Source: CBCOTE01 sp965112965
Lineage (GTDB): Bacteria; Desulfobacterota; Desulfovibrionia; Desulfovibrionales; Desulfovibrionaceae
Assembly (NCBI GenBank): GCA_965112965.1
Contig: CBCOTE010000023.1
Coordinates: 62,001 to 126,000 of the forward strand
DNA: 64,000 nt
Reading direction: 5' to 3'
The position numbers and the translations under genes are program-made. Shown piece by piece: positions 50,887-60,058 of this stretch (position 1 is its first letter; every line of letters begins with the position of its first letter). Under the pieces are notes generated by a model, which did no database searches, was not told the DNA's origin, and saw only the letters and a program-made list of their open reading frames with translations.

Positions 50887-52956
50887 GTGTCCAGAGCCGT
50901 ACCACATTCAATGCAGCGTAATATCGGCATTATGGCCCATATTGACGCCGGTAAAACTACCACGACTGAACGAATCCTTTTTTATACCGGCGTTTCCCAC
51001 AAGTTAGGGGAAGTACATGATGGTCAGGCTACAATGGACTGGATGGTTCAGGAACAAGAGCGTGGGATTACTATCACGTCGGCAGCGACTACCTGTTTTT
51101 GGCGTGAACATCGCATTAATATTATCGACACCCCTGGACACGTAGACTTCACCATCGAAGTCGAGCGTTCTCTGCGCGTGCTCGATGGCGCTGTAGTCGT
51201 TTTTGACGCTGTGGCCGGCGTGGAACCACAGTCTGAGACAGTCTGGCGTCAGGCTGATCGATATGGTGTGCCTAGGATCTGCTTCATCAATAAAATGGAC
51301 CGGACAGGCGCGGATTTTTTTCGTTGTGTGGACATGATCAAAGACCGATTTAAGGCTAAGCCCGTCCTCTTGCAGATCCCTTTGGGCTCAGAAGATCATT
51401 TCCGTGGTATCGTAGATCTCATCCATAATAATATCATTATCTTCGACGATACTACCATGGGCGTCCAATTTCAAAAAAAGTCCATACCGACGGATATGAA
51501 AGATCAGTTTGATGCCCTGCGCTTGGAGATGTTCGAGGCTATCGCCGAAGAAGACGAGGCGCTCCTGGAGAAGTATTTAGACGGCGAGGAGTTAACTAGC
51601 GAGAAGCTCATTGAAGGTATCCGTAAGGCTACACTAACTATGACCATAGTACCTGTGCTTTGTGGCTCGGCATTTCGTAATAAAGGCGTGCAGCCACTCC
51701 TGGATGCGGTGGTAGATTATCTTCCATCGCCTATGGACGTGCGGCCCATGATTGGGACTAACCCCAACTCCGGGATTGAGGTCATTTGTCATTGTTCCGA
51801 TGACGAGCCTTTGGCTAGCTTGGCTTTTAAACTTTTTTCTGATCCTTACATTGGTCATCTAACGTTCCTGCGTGTTTATTCCGGAGTTATTGAATCGAGC
51901 ATGACCGTAATCAATGCAGCTACGGGTAAAAAAGAACGTATCGGCCGGCTGCTTAAGATGCACGCCAACAAGCGTGAGGAAATTAAGTGGGCCGGTGCCG
52001 GCGATATTGTTGCTGCTGTAGGTCTCAAGGATACCGCTACAGGTCATACTCTGTGCGCCGTGGATCGGCCTGTAGCCCTTGAGTCTCTGACCATTCCAGA
52101 GCCAGTTATAGAGGTAGCTATTGAGCCTAAATCTGTGGTTGATCGAGATGTCTTATCAGCCGCTCTGGCTAAATTAGCCAAGGAAGACCCATCCTTTCGT
52201 GTCAAGGGCAATGAGGAGACTGGTCAGACCCTTATCGCCGGTATGGGCGAGCTGCATCTGGAGATTATTATTGACCGACTTACACGTGAGTTTTCGGTCA
52301 ACGCTAGTGTGGGCAAGCCCCAGGTCGCCTACCGCGAAACTATCACTAGGCAGGTTAGGATCGAGTATCGCCATATTAAGCAGACCGGCGGTCGTGGCCA
52401 GTATGGCCATGTGGTCATCAAAGTTTCACCTAACCCGGGCAACGGGTATGAGTTTGTTAACTCAATTACTGGTGGTGTTATACCAAAGGAATATATCCCC
52501 GCAGTGGACAAGGGCATCAAGGATGCTATGAAGACTGGGGGTTTGGTTGGATTTCCAGTGGTAGATATCAAAGTTGAGTTAGTCTATGGCTCTTATCACG
52601 AAGTTGACTCCTCGGAGCAGGCCTTCTACGTGGCTGGCTCTATTGCTTTTAAAGAAGCCTGCGCTAAAGCCGGTCCGATTCTCCTGGAACCAATCATGAG
52701 AGTGGAGGTCATTACCCCCGAAGAGCATATCGGTGAAATTATGGGTGATCTCAATAGTCGCCGCAGCAGGGTAACTAATGTTGAGGCCCGTGTTGGTTCC
52801 CAGGTCGTACGCTGTGAAGTACCTCTAGCCCGGATGTTTGGTTACGCTACCGACCTGCGTAGCAAGAGTCAAGGTAGGGCTACTTTCAGTATGCAGGCTA
52901 ACCATTACGAGCGCGTCCCAGCTCATCTGGTCGAGGATGTCATTAAAAAAAGGTAG
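50887..52956 (+). CDS. fusA: Elongation factor G
   Basis: The GTPase that drives translocation on the ribosome. At 689 residues it has all five domains: G1 AHIDAGKTT (about 17-25), switch-II DTPGH (about 81), NKMD (about 135), then domains II-V. The start is GTG at 50887, with TAGGAG 6 bases upstream overlapping the rpsG stop. Spacing to rpsG is 9 bp. No damage is seen. Confidence 0.98.
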   Translation: MSRAVPHSMQRNIGIMAHIDAGKTTTTERILFYTGVSHKLGEVHDGQATMDWMVQEQERGITITSAATTCFWREHRINIIDTPGHVDFTIEVERSLRVLDGAVVVFDAVAGVEPQSETVWRQADRYGVPRICFINKMDRTGADFFRCVDMIKDRFKAKPVLLQIPLGSEDHFRGIVDLIHNNIIIFDDTTMGVQFQKKSIPTDMKDQFDALRLEMFEAIAEEDEALLEKYLDGEELTSEKLIEGIRKATLTMTIVPVLCGSAFRNKGVQPLLDAVVDYLPSPMDVRPMIGTNPNSGIEVICHCSDDEPLASLAFKLFSDPYIGHLTFLRVYSGVIESSMTVINAATGKKERIGRLLKMHANKREEIKWAGAGDIVAAVGLKDTATGHTLCAVDRPVALESLTIPEPVIEVAIEPKSVVDRDVLSAALAKLAKEDPSFRVKGNEETGQTLIAGMGELHLEIIIDRLTREFSVNASVGKPQVAYRETITRQVRIEYRHIKQTGGRGQYGHVVIKVSPNPGNGYEFVNSITGGVIPKEYIPAVDKGIKDAMKTGGLVGFPVVDIKVELVYGSYHEVDSSEQAFYVAGSIAFKEACAKAGPILLEPIMRVEVITPEEHIGEIMGDLNSRRSRVTNVEARVGSQVVRCEVPLARMFGYATDLRSKSQGRATFSMQANHYERVPAHLVEDVIKKR

Positions 52957-53026
52957 ACCGGTGGCCCACGGATCGTCCTGGTGTACTAGCACTTGTTTGC
53001 ATTAAGGAATATTGAGGGATTATATC

Positions 53027-54220
53027 ATGGGCAAGGCAAAATTTGAGCGTACAAAACCGCACGTAAACGTAGGCACTATCGGCCACATTGACCACGGCAA
53101 GACCACTTTGACCGCAGCTATTACAAAAATGCTGGCTACCCGGGGTAAAACCAAGTTCATAGCCTTTGACGAAATTGATAAGGCCCCTGAGGAAAAGGAA
53201 CGCGGCATCACTATCGCCACGGCACATGTTGAGTATGAGACGGACAATCGCCACTATGCTCATGTAGACTGCCCGGGCCACGCTGACTATATTAAGAATA
53301 TGATCACCGGTGCGGCGCAGATGGATGGCGCTATCCTAGTGGTGGCCGCCACCGATGGTCCTATGCCTCAAACCCGTGAGCACATTCTGCTAGCTCGTCA
53401 AGTTGGGGTACCGTACTTAGTGGTATTCATGAATAAAGTAGACCTAGTGGACGATCCAGAGCTTCTGGAATTGGTGGAGCTTGAGGTGCGTGAGCTGCTG
53501 ACCAAGTATGGCTTCCCCGGCGACGATATTCCGGTAATTCGAGGTAGTGCTCTGAAGGCTCTGGAGTCAGATACCACAGACATTGAGAAGAGCAAGCCGA
53601 TTTTTGAGCTGTTAGCAGCCTGCGACTCTTACATTCCAGACCCTAAACGTGATATCGATAAACCATTCTTAATGCCCATCGAGGACGTATTCAGCATTTC
53701 AGGTCGTGGTACTGTAGTGACCGGCCGGGTAGAGCGCGGTATAGTTAAGGTGGGTGAACAGGTGGAGATTGTGGGCATCACGAACAATGTTAGTACCACT
53801 TGTACGGGTGTAGAGATGTTCCGCAAAATTTTAGACCAAGGCCAGGCCGGCGACAATGTGGGCGTGCTCCTGCGTGGCATCAAGCGCGAAGATGTAGAAC
53901 GCGGCCAAGTGCTAGCGGCACCAAAGTCTATTATGCCACATAAAAAGTTCAAGGCCGAGGTCTACGTGCTGCTCAAGGAAGAAGGTGGCCGGCACACCCC
54001 GTTTTTTACTGGCTACCGGCCGCAGTTTTATTTTCGTACCACGGATGTGACCGGAGTTATCGCCCTGGCAGAGGGTGTTGAGATGGTTATGCCCGGGGAT
54101 AACGCCACTTTTACAGTCGAGATGATCGCTCCTATCGCTATGGAAAAAGGTCTGCGTTTCGCTATTCGCGAAGGCGGCCACACAGTAGGTGCAGGCGTGG
54201 TCACCGAGATCCTGGAGTAA
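53027..54220 (+). CDS. tuf: Elongation factor Tu
   Basis: It delivers aminoacyl-tRNA to the ribosome. The 397 residues include G1 GHIDHGKTT (about 18-26), DCPGH (about 81), NKVD (about 136) and full domains II and III ending GAGVVTEILE. I chose the ATG at 53027 (MGKAKFERTKPH), with GAGGGA 7 bases upstream. It is the only tuf copy in this window and links the str genes to rpsJ, which starts 5 bp later. Confidence 0.98.
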   Translation: MGKAKFERTKPHVNVGTIGHIDHGKTTLTAAITKMLATRGKTKFIAFDEIDKAPEEKERGITIATAHVEYETDNRHYAHVDCPGHADYIKNMITGAAQMDGAILVVAATDGPMPQTREHILLARQVGVPYLVVFMNKVDLVDDPELLELVELEVRELLTKYGFPGDDIPVIRGSALKALESDTTDIEKSKPIFELLAACDSYIPDPKRDIDKPFLMPIEDVFSISGRGTVVTGRVERGIVKVGEQVEIVGITNNVSTTCTGVEMFRKILDQGQAGDNVGVLLRGIKREDVERGQVLAAPKSIMPHKKFKAEVYVLLKEEGGRHTPFFTGYRPQFYFRTTDVTGVIALAEGVEMVMPGDNATFTVEMIAPIAMEKGLRFAIREGGHTVGAGVVTEILE

Positions 54221-54225
54221 CAATT

Positions 54226-54543
54226 ATGACTACTACGAGCAGTGAGCGTATCCGTATTAAGTTGAAGGCTTACGACTATCGCATTCTAGATAAGGCCGTC
54301 TCTGAGATTGTGGACACGGCGCGTAATACTGGGGCTGGTGTAGCCGGTCCTATTCCTTTGCCCACCAATATTCATAAGTTTACTGTTAATCGTAGTGTGC
54401 ACGTGGACAAGAAGTCACGTGAGCAGTTCGAGATGCGTATCCACAAGCGGCTTCTTGACATTATTGAGCCCACGCAGCAGACTGTGGACGCCTTGGGCAA
54501 ACTTTCGCTTCCAGCTGGCGTAGATGTTGAGATTAAATTATAA
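54226..54543 (+). CDS. rpsJ: 30S ribosomal protein S10
   Basis: The 105-residue S10, also the antitermination partner of NusB. RIRIKLKAYDYRILD (about 8-22) and PIPLPTNIHKFTVNRSVHVDKKSREQFE, of which PLPTNIHKFTV is the core, are intact. It starts 5 bp after tuf and opens the S10 block. Confidence 0.97.
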   Translation: MTTTSSERIRIKLKAYDYRILDKAVSEIVDTARNTGAGVAGPIPLPTNIHKFTVNRSVHVDKKSREQFEMRIHKRLLDIIEPTQQTVDALGKLSLPAGVDVEIKL

Positions 54544-54614
54544 GTCAATGGTTCCTGGCCATTGCGTTTGCCACTACAGCGGCGTTGGTTACGAAAAGAA
54601 AAAATGAGGTTGTC

Positions 54615-55244
54615 ATGGCATTGGGAATTTTAGGCCGTAAACTAGGCATGACCCGTCTATTTAACTCTGATGGGACGGCTATTGCGTGTACTGTAGTTGT
54701 TGCAGGCCCATGCCCCATTGTCCAGATTAAGGAGCAGGATAGGGATGGGTACAGCGCTTTACAGTTGGCCTTCGGTGAAACTAGGAATAAGTTGGTGAAT
54801 AAGCCCGAGTTAGGCCACCTCAAAAAAGCTGGTAAGGGTGTTTACAAGCATTTACGAGAATTCCGGATGTTGAGTTGCGACGGCTATACTGTTGGTCAGC
54901 ATGTTACTGTAGAAATTTTTTCCGCCGGCGAAAAAGTCCGAGTTACAGGTACAAGCAAAGGCAAAGGTTTTCAAGGAGCTATGAAGCGTTGGAATTTTAG
55001 CGGTATGCCTGATAGTCACGGTCACGAAAAGGTCCACCGATCCGTTGGTTCAGTGGGCAACTGTACTTTTCCTGGCAAGATCATGAAAGGAAAGAAGATG
55101 CCTGGCCAGATGGGCAATAAGTTAATCACTACAATAAATTTAGAAGTATTTGCAGTGCGTCCGGTTGAAAATATTTTGATCATCCACGGTGCTATTCCTG
55201 GTCCTAAAAATGGTCTGGTGATATTCCGTAAAGCCGAATTATAG
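54615..55244 (+). CDS. rplC: 50S ribosomal protein L3
   Basis: The 209-residue L3, near the peptidyl-transferase centre. GILGRKLGMTRLF opens the protein and the conserved FQGAMKRWNFSGMPDSHGH loop (about 119-137) is present. I use the ATG at 54615 (MALGILGRK), with TGAGG about 9 bases upstream, rather than the longer frame. Confidence 0.97.
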   Translation: MALGILGRKLGMTRLFNSDGTAIACTVVVAGPCPIVQIKEQDRDGYSALQLAFGETRNKLVNKPELGHLKKAGKGVYKHLREFRMLSCDGYTVGQHVTVEIFSAGEKVRVTGTSKGKGFQGAMKRWNFSGMPDSHGHEKVHRSVGSVGNCTFPGKIMKGKKMPGQMGNKLITTINLEVFAVRPVENILIIHGAIPGPKNGLVIFRKAEL

Positions 55245-55259
55245 GAAGAAGGTACCTTT

Positions 55260-55880
55260 ATGGCGGTGGCGAAAGTATATGATCAGACCCGGAATGTGGT
55301 CGGCAATATCATGCTGGATCCCGAGGTCTTTGAGGTTGCGGTAAAGCCTGAGATTCTGCACTTGGTGGTGCGGGAAGCTCAAGCGCGGCGGCGCGCTGGT
55401 ACACATGCAGTGAAGGGAAGGTCTGAGGTTTCTGGTGGCGGTCGCAAGCCATGGCGACAAAAAGGTACAGGCCGTGCTCGAGCTGGTAGTATTCGGTCAC
55501 CATTGTGGCGACACGGTGCCGTTGTATTTGGTCCGCAGCCACGCGATTATTCATTTAAGATTAATAAAAAAATTAAGGCCCAAGCCATGCGTATGGCCTT
55601 TTCAGCTCGGCTGGCTGAAAACAATCTCCTAGTAGTACGTAACATTATTTTGTCTGAGATAAAAACAAAAGGTTTTTTTTTAGTGGCTAGTGCTCTTGAG
55701 CTTAAAAAAGCCTTGATTGTGTGTGATAAAGAGGATAAATGTCTAATTCTATCGGCCCGTAATATTCCTGGCATTACGATATTGACGCAAAATCGGGTTG
55801 GCGTACGTGATGTACTCGCCCATACGCAGTTAGTACTTTTTGAGGGTGCTGCTCGGCAGATTGAAGATCGGCTAAAATAA
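55260..55880 (+). CDS. rplD: 50S ribosomal protein L4
   Basis: The 206-residue L4, lining the exit tunnel; in E. coli it also represses the S10 operon. The extended loop GGGRKPWRQKGTGRARAGS (about 60-78) is intact. A run of nine T inside codons 139-142 (GGT TTT TTT TTA) is in frame but slip-prone. The following gap before rplW is 155 bp, long for this block. Confidence 0.97.
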   Translation: MAVAKVYDQTRNVVGNIMLDPEVFEVAVKPEILHLVVREAQARRRAGTHAVKGRSEVSGGGRKPWRQKGTGRARAGSIRSPLWRHGAVVFGPQPRDYSFKINKKIKAQAMRMAFSARLAENNLLVVRNIILSEIKTKGFFLVASALELKKALIVCDKEDKCLILSARNIPGITILTQNRVGVRDVLAHTQLVLFEGAARQIEDRLK

Positions 55881-56035
55881 GGCTTTACTTTTTTTAAGTG
55901 ATTGAAGTATACGTTCAGAGTGGTCGTCTGGTTAAGTAATGCCAGCATGGTACTATTAAGTTGTTAAAGAAAGTGATGTGCAACTGGGTGTTTATAATTT
56001 TTAAAGACTTTGTATACTATTAGTAAGGTAATATT

Positions 56036-56329
56036 ATGATGGACTATACTCAGATTTTATACAAACCTGTGGTCTCCGAGAAAGCCACCCTGGCCAAAGA
56101 AGCTGGAAACCAAGTTGTATTTTTAATTGCTCCCAAAGCGAATAAAATCGAGGTTAAGCAGGCGGTAGAGAAGGCCTTTAATGTGAATGTTTTAGCTGTG
56201 AACATTGTCTGTAGGCAAACGTTAGTACGTCGGAAGCACGGCCGACCTGTGGGACGTACCTCAGGTTTTAAGAAGGCATATGTCACCCTAGTAGTAGGGG
56301 ATAAGATTTCCTTTTTTGAAGGAGTCTAA
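56036..56329 (+). CDS. rplW: 50S ribosomal protein L23
   Basis: The 97-residue L23, a docking site for trigger factor and SRP at the exit tunnel. YKPVVSEKATLAKE (about 9-22) and the RRKHGRPVGRTSGFKKAYVTL loop core (GRPVGRTSGFKKAYV, about 69-83) are present. Two adjacent ATG codons could serve as start; AAGG lies before the first. Confidence 0.96.
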   Translation: MMDYTQILYKPVVSEKATLAKEAGNQVVFLIAPKANKIEVKQAVEKAFNVNVLAVNIVCRQTLVRRKHGRPVGRTSGFKKAYVTLVVGDKISFFEGV

Positions 56330-56332
56330 TTT

Positions 56333-57163
56333 ATGGCTATGCGTAAGCTTAAACCTACCTCAGCTGGGCGGCGTTTTCAAACTATATCCGCCTTTGACGA
56401 AATCACACGTTTCGATCCAGAGCGCGCATTAACTATAGGTTTGACTAAAAAGAGCGGCCGTAACAATAATGGACGTATCACTGTCCGACGATGTGGCGGC
56501 GGACATAAACGACTCTACCGTATCATAGATTTTAAGCGTGATAAATTGGGTGTGCCGGCTAAGGTTGCTCATATAGAATATGATCCTAACCGTAGTGCGC
56601 GTATTGCACTGCTACATTATATCGATGGCGAGAAGCGTTACATCATTGCCCCTTTGGGTATGAGACAAGGCGCTGAGATTATCTCCGGTGATACAGCGGA
56701 TATCAAGCCTGGTAATGCTCTGTCCTTGACACGCATTCCCGTAGGTACGGTTGTCCACAATATAGAGTTGTATCCAGGCCGTGGCAGTCAGTTTTGTCGC
56801 GCTGCCGGAACATATGCCCAGGTAGTGGCAAAAGAGGGCAAATACGCCCTACTGCGGCTCCCATCGGGCGAAGTGCGCAAAGTTCTTGCTGCTGGTATGG
56901 CTACAGTTGGGCAGGTTGGTAACGTAGACCATGAAAATATTTCTTTGGGCAAAGCTGGTCGCAACCGTTGGTTAGGCCAGCGTCCAAAAGTGCGCGGTGT
57001 TGCCATGAACCCGGTAGATCATCCATTAGGTGGCGGCGAAGGCCGTAGTTCGGGTGGCCGTCACCCGGTGACTCCGTGGGGTGTGCCTACAAAGGGCTAT
57101 AAAACCCGTGACAAAAAGAAATCATCATCAAAGCTTATCGTCAAGCGATGTGGCCAAAAGTAG
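56333..57163 (+). CDS. rplB: 50S ribosomal protein L2
   Basis: The 276-residue L2, needed for subunit joining and peptidyl transfer. The C-terminal block GVAMNPVDHPLGGGEGRSSG (about 222-241), with its essential histidine, is intact, as is KKSGRNNNGRITVRRCGGGHKR, of which GRNNNGRITVR is the core. It starts 3 bp after rplW. Confidence 0.98.
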   Translation: MAMRKLKPTSAGRRFQTISAFDEITRFDPERALTIGLTKKSGRNNNGRITVRRCGGGHKRLYRIIDFKRDKLGVPAKVAHIEYDPNRSARIALLHYIDGEKRYIIAPLGMRQGAEIISGDTADIKPGNALSLTRIPVGTVVHNIELYPGRGSQFCRAAGTYAQVVAKEGKYALLRLPSGEVRKVLAAGMATVGQVGNVDHENISLGKAGRNRWLGQRPKVRGVAMNPVDHPLGGGEGRSSGGRHPVTPWGVPTKGYKTRDKKKSSSKLIVKRCGQK

Positions 57164-57171
57164 GAGGTAAT

Positions 57172-57453
57172 ATGCCTAGATCTCTTAAAAAAGGTCCTTT
57201 TGTTGATGACTTACTGCAGCAAAAGGTGGAGAAGGCCAATGAGAATCAGGATCGACGCGTCATCAAAACTTGGTCGCGTCGCTCAACTATATTACCTGAG
57301 ATGGTTGGTTTAACTTTCGCAGTGCATAATGGCCGTAAGTTTGTACCTGTATTTATTATTGAGAATATGGTGGGGCATAAGCTTGGTGAGTTTTCTCCCA
57401 CCCGTACTTTTCACGGTCACGCCGCCGATAAAAAAAGTAGAGCCAAGAAGTAG
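57172..57453 (+). CDS. rpsS: 30S ribosomal protein S19
   Basis: The 93-residue S19 in the head of the 30S subunit. MPRSLKKGPFVDDLL begins the protein; KTWSRRSTILPEMVG and GHKLGEFSPTRTFHGH are typical. GGAGG lies 4 bases before the ATG at 57172, 8 bp after rplB; a longer frame overlaps rplB and is not used. Confidence 0.98.
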   Translation: MPRSLKKGPFVDDLLQQKVEKANENQDRRVIKTWSRRSTILPEMVGLTFAVHNGRKFVPVFIIENMVGHKLGEFSPTRTFHGHAADKKSRAKK

Positions 57454-57465
57454 TCTGGTATAGGG

Positions 57466-57804
57466 ATGAGCATGGAAGTCAAAGCGGCAGCAAAATATAT
57501 GTGGTTATCGGCCCAGAAAGCGCGGCTTGTCGGTCGCAATATCCATGGGCTTCCGGTTGAGAAAGCAATGTATATCTTAAAATTTACACCTAAAAAGGCG
57601 GCCGCAATGATTAATAAAGTGCTTCATTCTGCGGTGGCCAACGCTAGCCAGATTTCCGGGTTGGATGTGGACAGACTTAAGGTCAAGCGCGTGCAGATCG
57701 ACGTAGGGCCGACGAAAAAACGTTTCATGCCGCGTGCTATGGGCCGCGCTAGTAAAATAATTAAGCGCACATGCCATATTACTGTGATCGTGGAAGAGAG
57801 CTAG
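57466..57804 (+). CDS. rplV: 50S ribosomal protein L22
   Basis: The 112-residue L22, whose long hairpin reaches the exit tunnel. SAQKARLVGRNIHG (about 15-28) and the hairpin RFMPRAMGRASKIIKRTCHI (about 86-105) are intact. Either ATG (57466 or 57472) could be the start; the second has GGGATGAG at better spacing. Confidence 0.97.
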   Translation: MSMEVKAAAKYMWLSAQKARLVGRNIHGLPVEKAMYILKFTPKKAAAMINKVLHSAVANASQISGLDVDRLKVKRVQIDVGPTKKRFMPRAMGRASKIIKRTCHITVIVEES

Positions 57805-57813
57805 GAGGAGGCA

Positions 57814-58452
57814 GTGGGTCAGAAGGTACATCCTTACGGGTTCAGGTTAGGGTATAATAAGAATTGGATTTCGCGATGGTTCAGCAAAAAAGAGTATCCA
57901 TTTTTTGTTTATGAAGACAATAGTATTCGCAAATTTACAAAGGCAGCTCTTTACCATGCTGGCATCTCACGCATTGAGATTGAGCGCGCCGGCGGCAAAG
58001 TGCGCATAATCGTGTACACAGCCCGACCAGGTATCGTTATAGGCCGTAAGGGTGTGGAAATCGAAAAACTACGTGGCGACATGCGCAAAAAATTCGGTAA
58101 AGAATTTACTATTGAGGTAAATGAAGTCCGTCGTCCTGAAATCGATGCACAGTTAGTGGCTGAAAACATAGCCATGCAGCTAGAGCGTCGAATAGCCTTC
58201 CGACGAGCTATGAAGCGCACGATGGCTTTAGCCCGAAAATTCGGGGCTGAAGGTATCAAAGTAGCCTGTGCCGGACGTTTAGCAGGGGCGGAAATTGCTC
58301 GCAATGAGTGGTACCGAGACGGTCGGGTACCTTTACAGACTTTACGAGCAGACTTAGATTATGGTTTGGCTACGGCTAAGACGACATACGGCACCATCGG
58401 TGTCAAAGTTTGGATTTATAAGGGTGAGATATTGGATGGTAAGGCAGAATAG
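57814..58452 (+). CDS. rpsC: 30S ribosomal protein S3
   Basis: The 212-residue S3, part of the mRNA entry helicase site. It has MGQKVHPYGFRLGYNKNW at the start, the KH domain motif VIGRKGVEIEKLR (about 71-83), and AGRLAGAEIARNEWYRDGRV (about 152-171). GTG start with GAGGAGG upstream, 9 bp after rplV. Confidence 0.97.
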   Translation: MGQKVHPYGFRLGYNKNWISRWFSKKEYPFFVYEDNSIRKFTKAALYHAGISRIEIERAGGKVRIIVYTARPGIVIGRKGVEIEKLRGDMRKKFGKEFTIEVNEVRRPEIDAQLVAENIAMQLERRIAFRRAMKRTMALARKFGAEGIKVACAGRLAGAEIARNEWYRDGRVPLQTLRADLDYGLATAKTTYGTIGVKVWIYKGEILDGKAE

Positions 58453-58454
58453 TT

Positions 58455-58862
58455 ATGTTGAGTCCTAAAAAAACAAAGTTTCGCAAGAGCCATAAGTTGC
58501 GGATCAAAGGTATTGCTACTCGTGGTTCGTCGGTTGCTTTTGGCGAAATTGGCCTGAAGGCTCTGGAGCACGGCAAGCTATCTAGCCAGCAGATTGAGGC
58601 CGCACGTGTAGCTATGATGAGACACATCAAGCGCGGTGGTAAAGTTTGGATTCGCGTGTTTCCAGATCGTCCAGTTACTCAGAAACCTGCTGAAACGCGG
58701 CAAGGCAAGGGCAAGGGCGCTCCAGTTGGCTGGTGCGCACCGATCAAGCGTGGCCGCATTCTCTACGAGATAAAGGGTATCAATATTGAATTAGCCAAAG
58801 AAGCTTTACGTTTAGCCGCTCACAAGTTATCCATCAAGACGGCTATCGTATACGGGAGGTAG
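58455..58862 (+). CDS. rplP: 50S ribosomal protein L16
   Basis: The 135-residue L16, near the tRNA sites of the 50S subunit. MLSPKKTKFRKSHK starts the protein, and RVFPDRPVTQKPAETRQGKG (about 67-86) with PVGWCAPIKRGRILYE is typical. It starts 2 bp after rpsC, so translation is coupled. Confidence 0.97.
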   Translation: MLSPKKTKFRKSHKLRIKGIATRGSSVAFGEIGLKALEHGKLSSQQIEAARVAMMRHIKRGGKVWIRVFPDRPVTQKPAETRQGKGKGAPVGWCAPIKRGRILYEIKGINIELAKEALRLAAHKLSIKTAIVYGR

Positions 58863-58869
58863 CCTAGCT

Positions 58870-59064
58870 ATGAATGCCAAGGAAGTACACGCCTTATCCG
58901 AAAATGAGCTGACGGAAAAATTAGCGGGTTTTCGCGAGGAACTCTTTAAATTGCGTTTTCAGCATGCTATAGGACAGTTGGAAAAAACGGCAAGAATTCC
59001 GCAAGTGAAGCAAAATATTGCTCGTGTAATTACCATTCTTAAAGTACGGAAGCAAGGAGTTTAA
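58870..59064 (+). CDS. rpmC: 50S ribosomal protein L29
   Basis: The 64-residue L29, a helical hairpin at the exit tunnel. It is recognised by LSENELTEKLAGFREELFKL (about 9-28) and KQNIARVITILK (about 48-59), and by its place between rplP and rpsQ. Spacing is 7 bp after rplP and 3 bp before rpsQ. Confidence 0.96.
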   Translation: MNAKEVHALSENELTEKLAGFREELFKLRFQHAIGQLEKTARIPQVKQNIARVITILKVRKQGV

Positions 59065-59067
59065 TCT

Positions 59068-59334
59068 GTGACTGGCATGGAAATCAACAGCAGCAAGCGC
59101 ACGCTTACGGGTTTGGTAGTTAGTGATAAGAACGATAAGACTATTGTAGTTCGGGTCGAAACATTGGTTAAGCATCTTCTGTATAAAAAATATATTACGA
59201 GGCACAAGAAATTTATGGCTCATGATCCTAATAATGTTTGTCATGTAGGAGATAAAGTACGGATTATCGAATACCGTCGGTTGTCAGCTCATAAGTGTTG
59301 GCATCTGGACAAGATCATCGAGAAAGCGGTTTAA
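59068..59334 (+). CDS. rpsQ: 30S ribosomal protein S17
   Basis: The 88-residue S17, an early 16S rRNA binder. KRTLTGLVVSDKNDKTIVVRV (core LTGLVVSDKNDKTIVV, about 13-28) and GDKVRIIEYRRLSAHKCW (about 62-79) are standard. GTG start at 59068, with AAGGAG overlapping the end of rpmC; an internal ATG at residue 4 is an alternative. Confidence 0.96.
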   Translation: MTGMEINSSKRTLTGLVVSDKNDKTIVVRVETLVKHLLYKKYITRHKKFMAHDPNNVCHVGDKVRIIEYRRLSAHKCWHLDKIIEKAV

Positions 59335-59346
59335 TGGTATCGAACT

Positions 59347-59715
59347 ATGATCCAGATTGAAAGTAACCTTGACGTCGCTGATAACTCCGGGGCTAAGCGC
59401 GTTGCGTGTATTAAAGTTTTGGGCGGTAGCCGTCGTCGTTATGCTTCAGTGGGTGACATCATTGTAGTATCGATTAAAGAGGCTATGCCCCATGCTAAGG
59501 TGAAGAAAGGCAACGTTATGAAAGCCGTAGTAGTACGTACCAAAAAGGAAGTACACCGTGCCGACGGTTCCTATATTCGTTTCGACACAAATTCTGTTGT
59601 GCTCATAACCACTCAACTGGAGCCGGTAGGCACTCGTATCTTTGGACCAGTAGCGCGTGAGCTTCGCCAGAAGAATTTTATGAAGATAATTTCTTTAGCG
59701 CCAGAAGTTCTTTAA
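59347..59715 (+). CDS. rplN: 50S ribosomal protein L14
   Basis: The 122-residue L14 at the subunit interface. MIQIESNLDVADNSGAKRV opens the protein; GSRRRYASVGDIIVVSIKEA (about 26-45) and GPVAREL are typical. No strong ribosome site is seen, so coupling to rpsQ (12 bp upstream) is likely. Confidence 0.97.
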   Translation: MIQIESNLDVADNSGAKRVACIKVLGGSRRRYASVGDIIVVSIKEAMPHAKVKKGNVMKAVVVRTKKEVHRADGSYIRFDTNSVVLITTQLEPVGTRIFGPVARELRQKNFMKIISLAPEVL

Positions 59716-59729
59716 GATAGGTCATAACT

Positions 59730-60053
59730 ATGAAGAAAGCCAAGATTAAAAAGAATGACAAGGTCCAGGTCATCACCGGCAAAGATAAAGGTAAGATTGG
59801 TAAAGTATTGAAAGTTCTATATAAAAGGAATCGTGTGCTGGTGGATAAGGTGAATTTAGTCAAGCGTCATACTAAGGCTAACCCTTACCGGCAACATGCC
59901 ACCGGTATTGTGGAGAAGGAAGCATCGGTGGCTTTATCCAACGTGATGTTAGTGTGTGATAGCTGTGCTAGGATTACTCGTGTGGGTTATTACTTCACTG
60001 AGGACGGCAAGAAAGTCCGTTTTTGTAAAAAGTGTAATGAAATTGTTGTATAG
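59730..60053 (+). CDS. rplX: 50S ribosomal protein L24
   Basis: The 107-residue L24, an assembly initiator of the 50S subunit. KNDKVQVITGKDKGKIGKVL (about 8-27, KOW motif) is intact. Its C-terminal part has two CxxC pairs (CDSC near 79 and CKKC near 100), a possible zinc site seen in some L24 proteins. Confidence 0.97.
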   Translation: MKKAKIKKNDKVQVITGKDKGKIGKVLKVLYKRNRVLVDKVNLVKRHTKANPYRQHATGIVEKEASVALSNVMLVCDSCARITRVGYYFTEDGKKVRFCKKCNEIVV

Positions 60054-60058
60054 GACGC

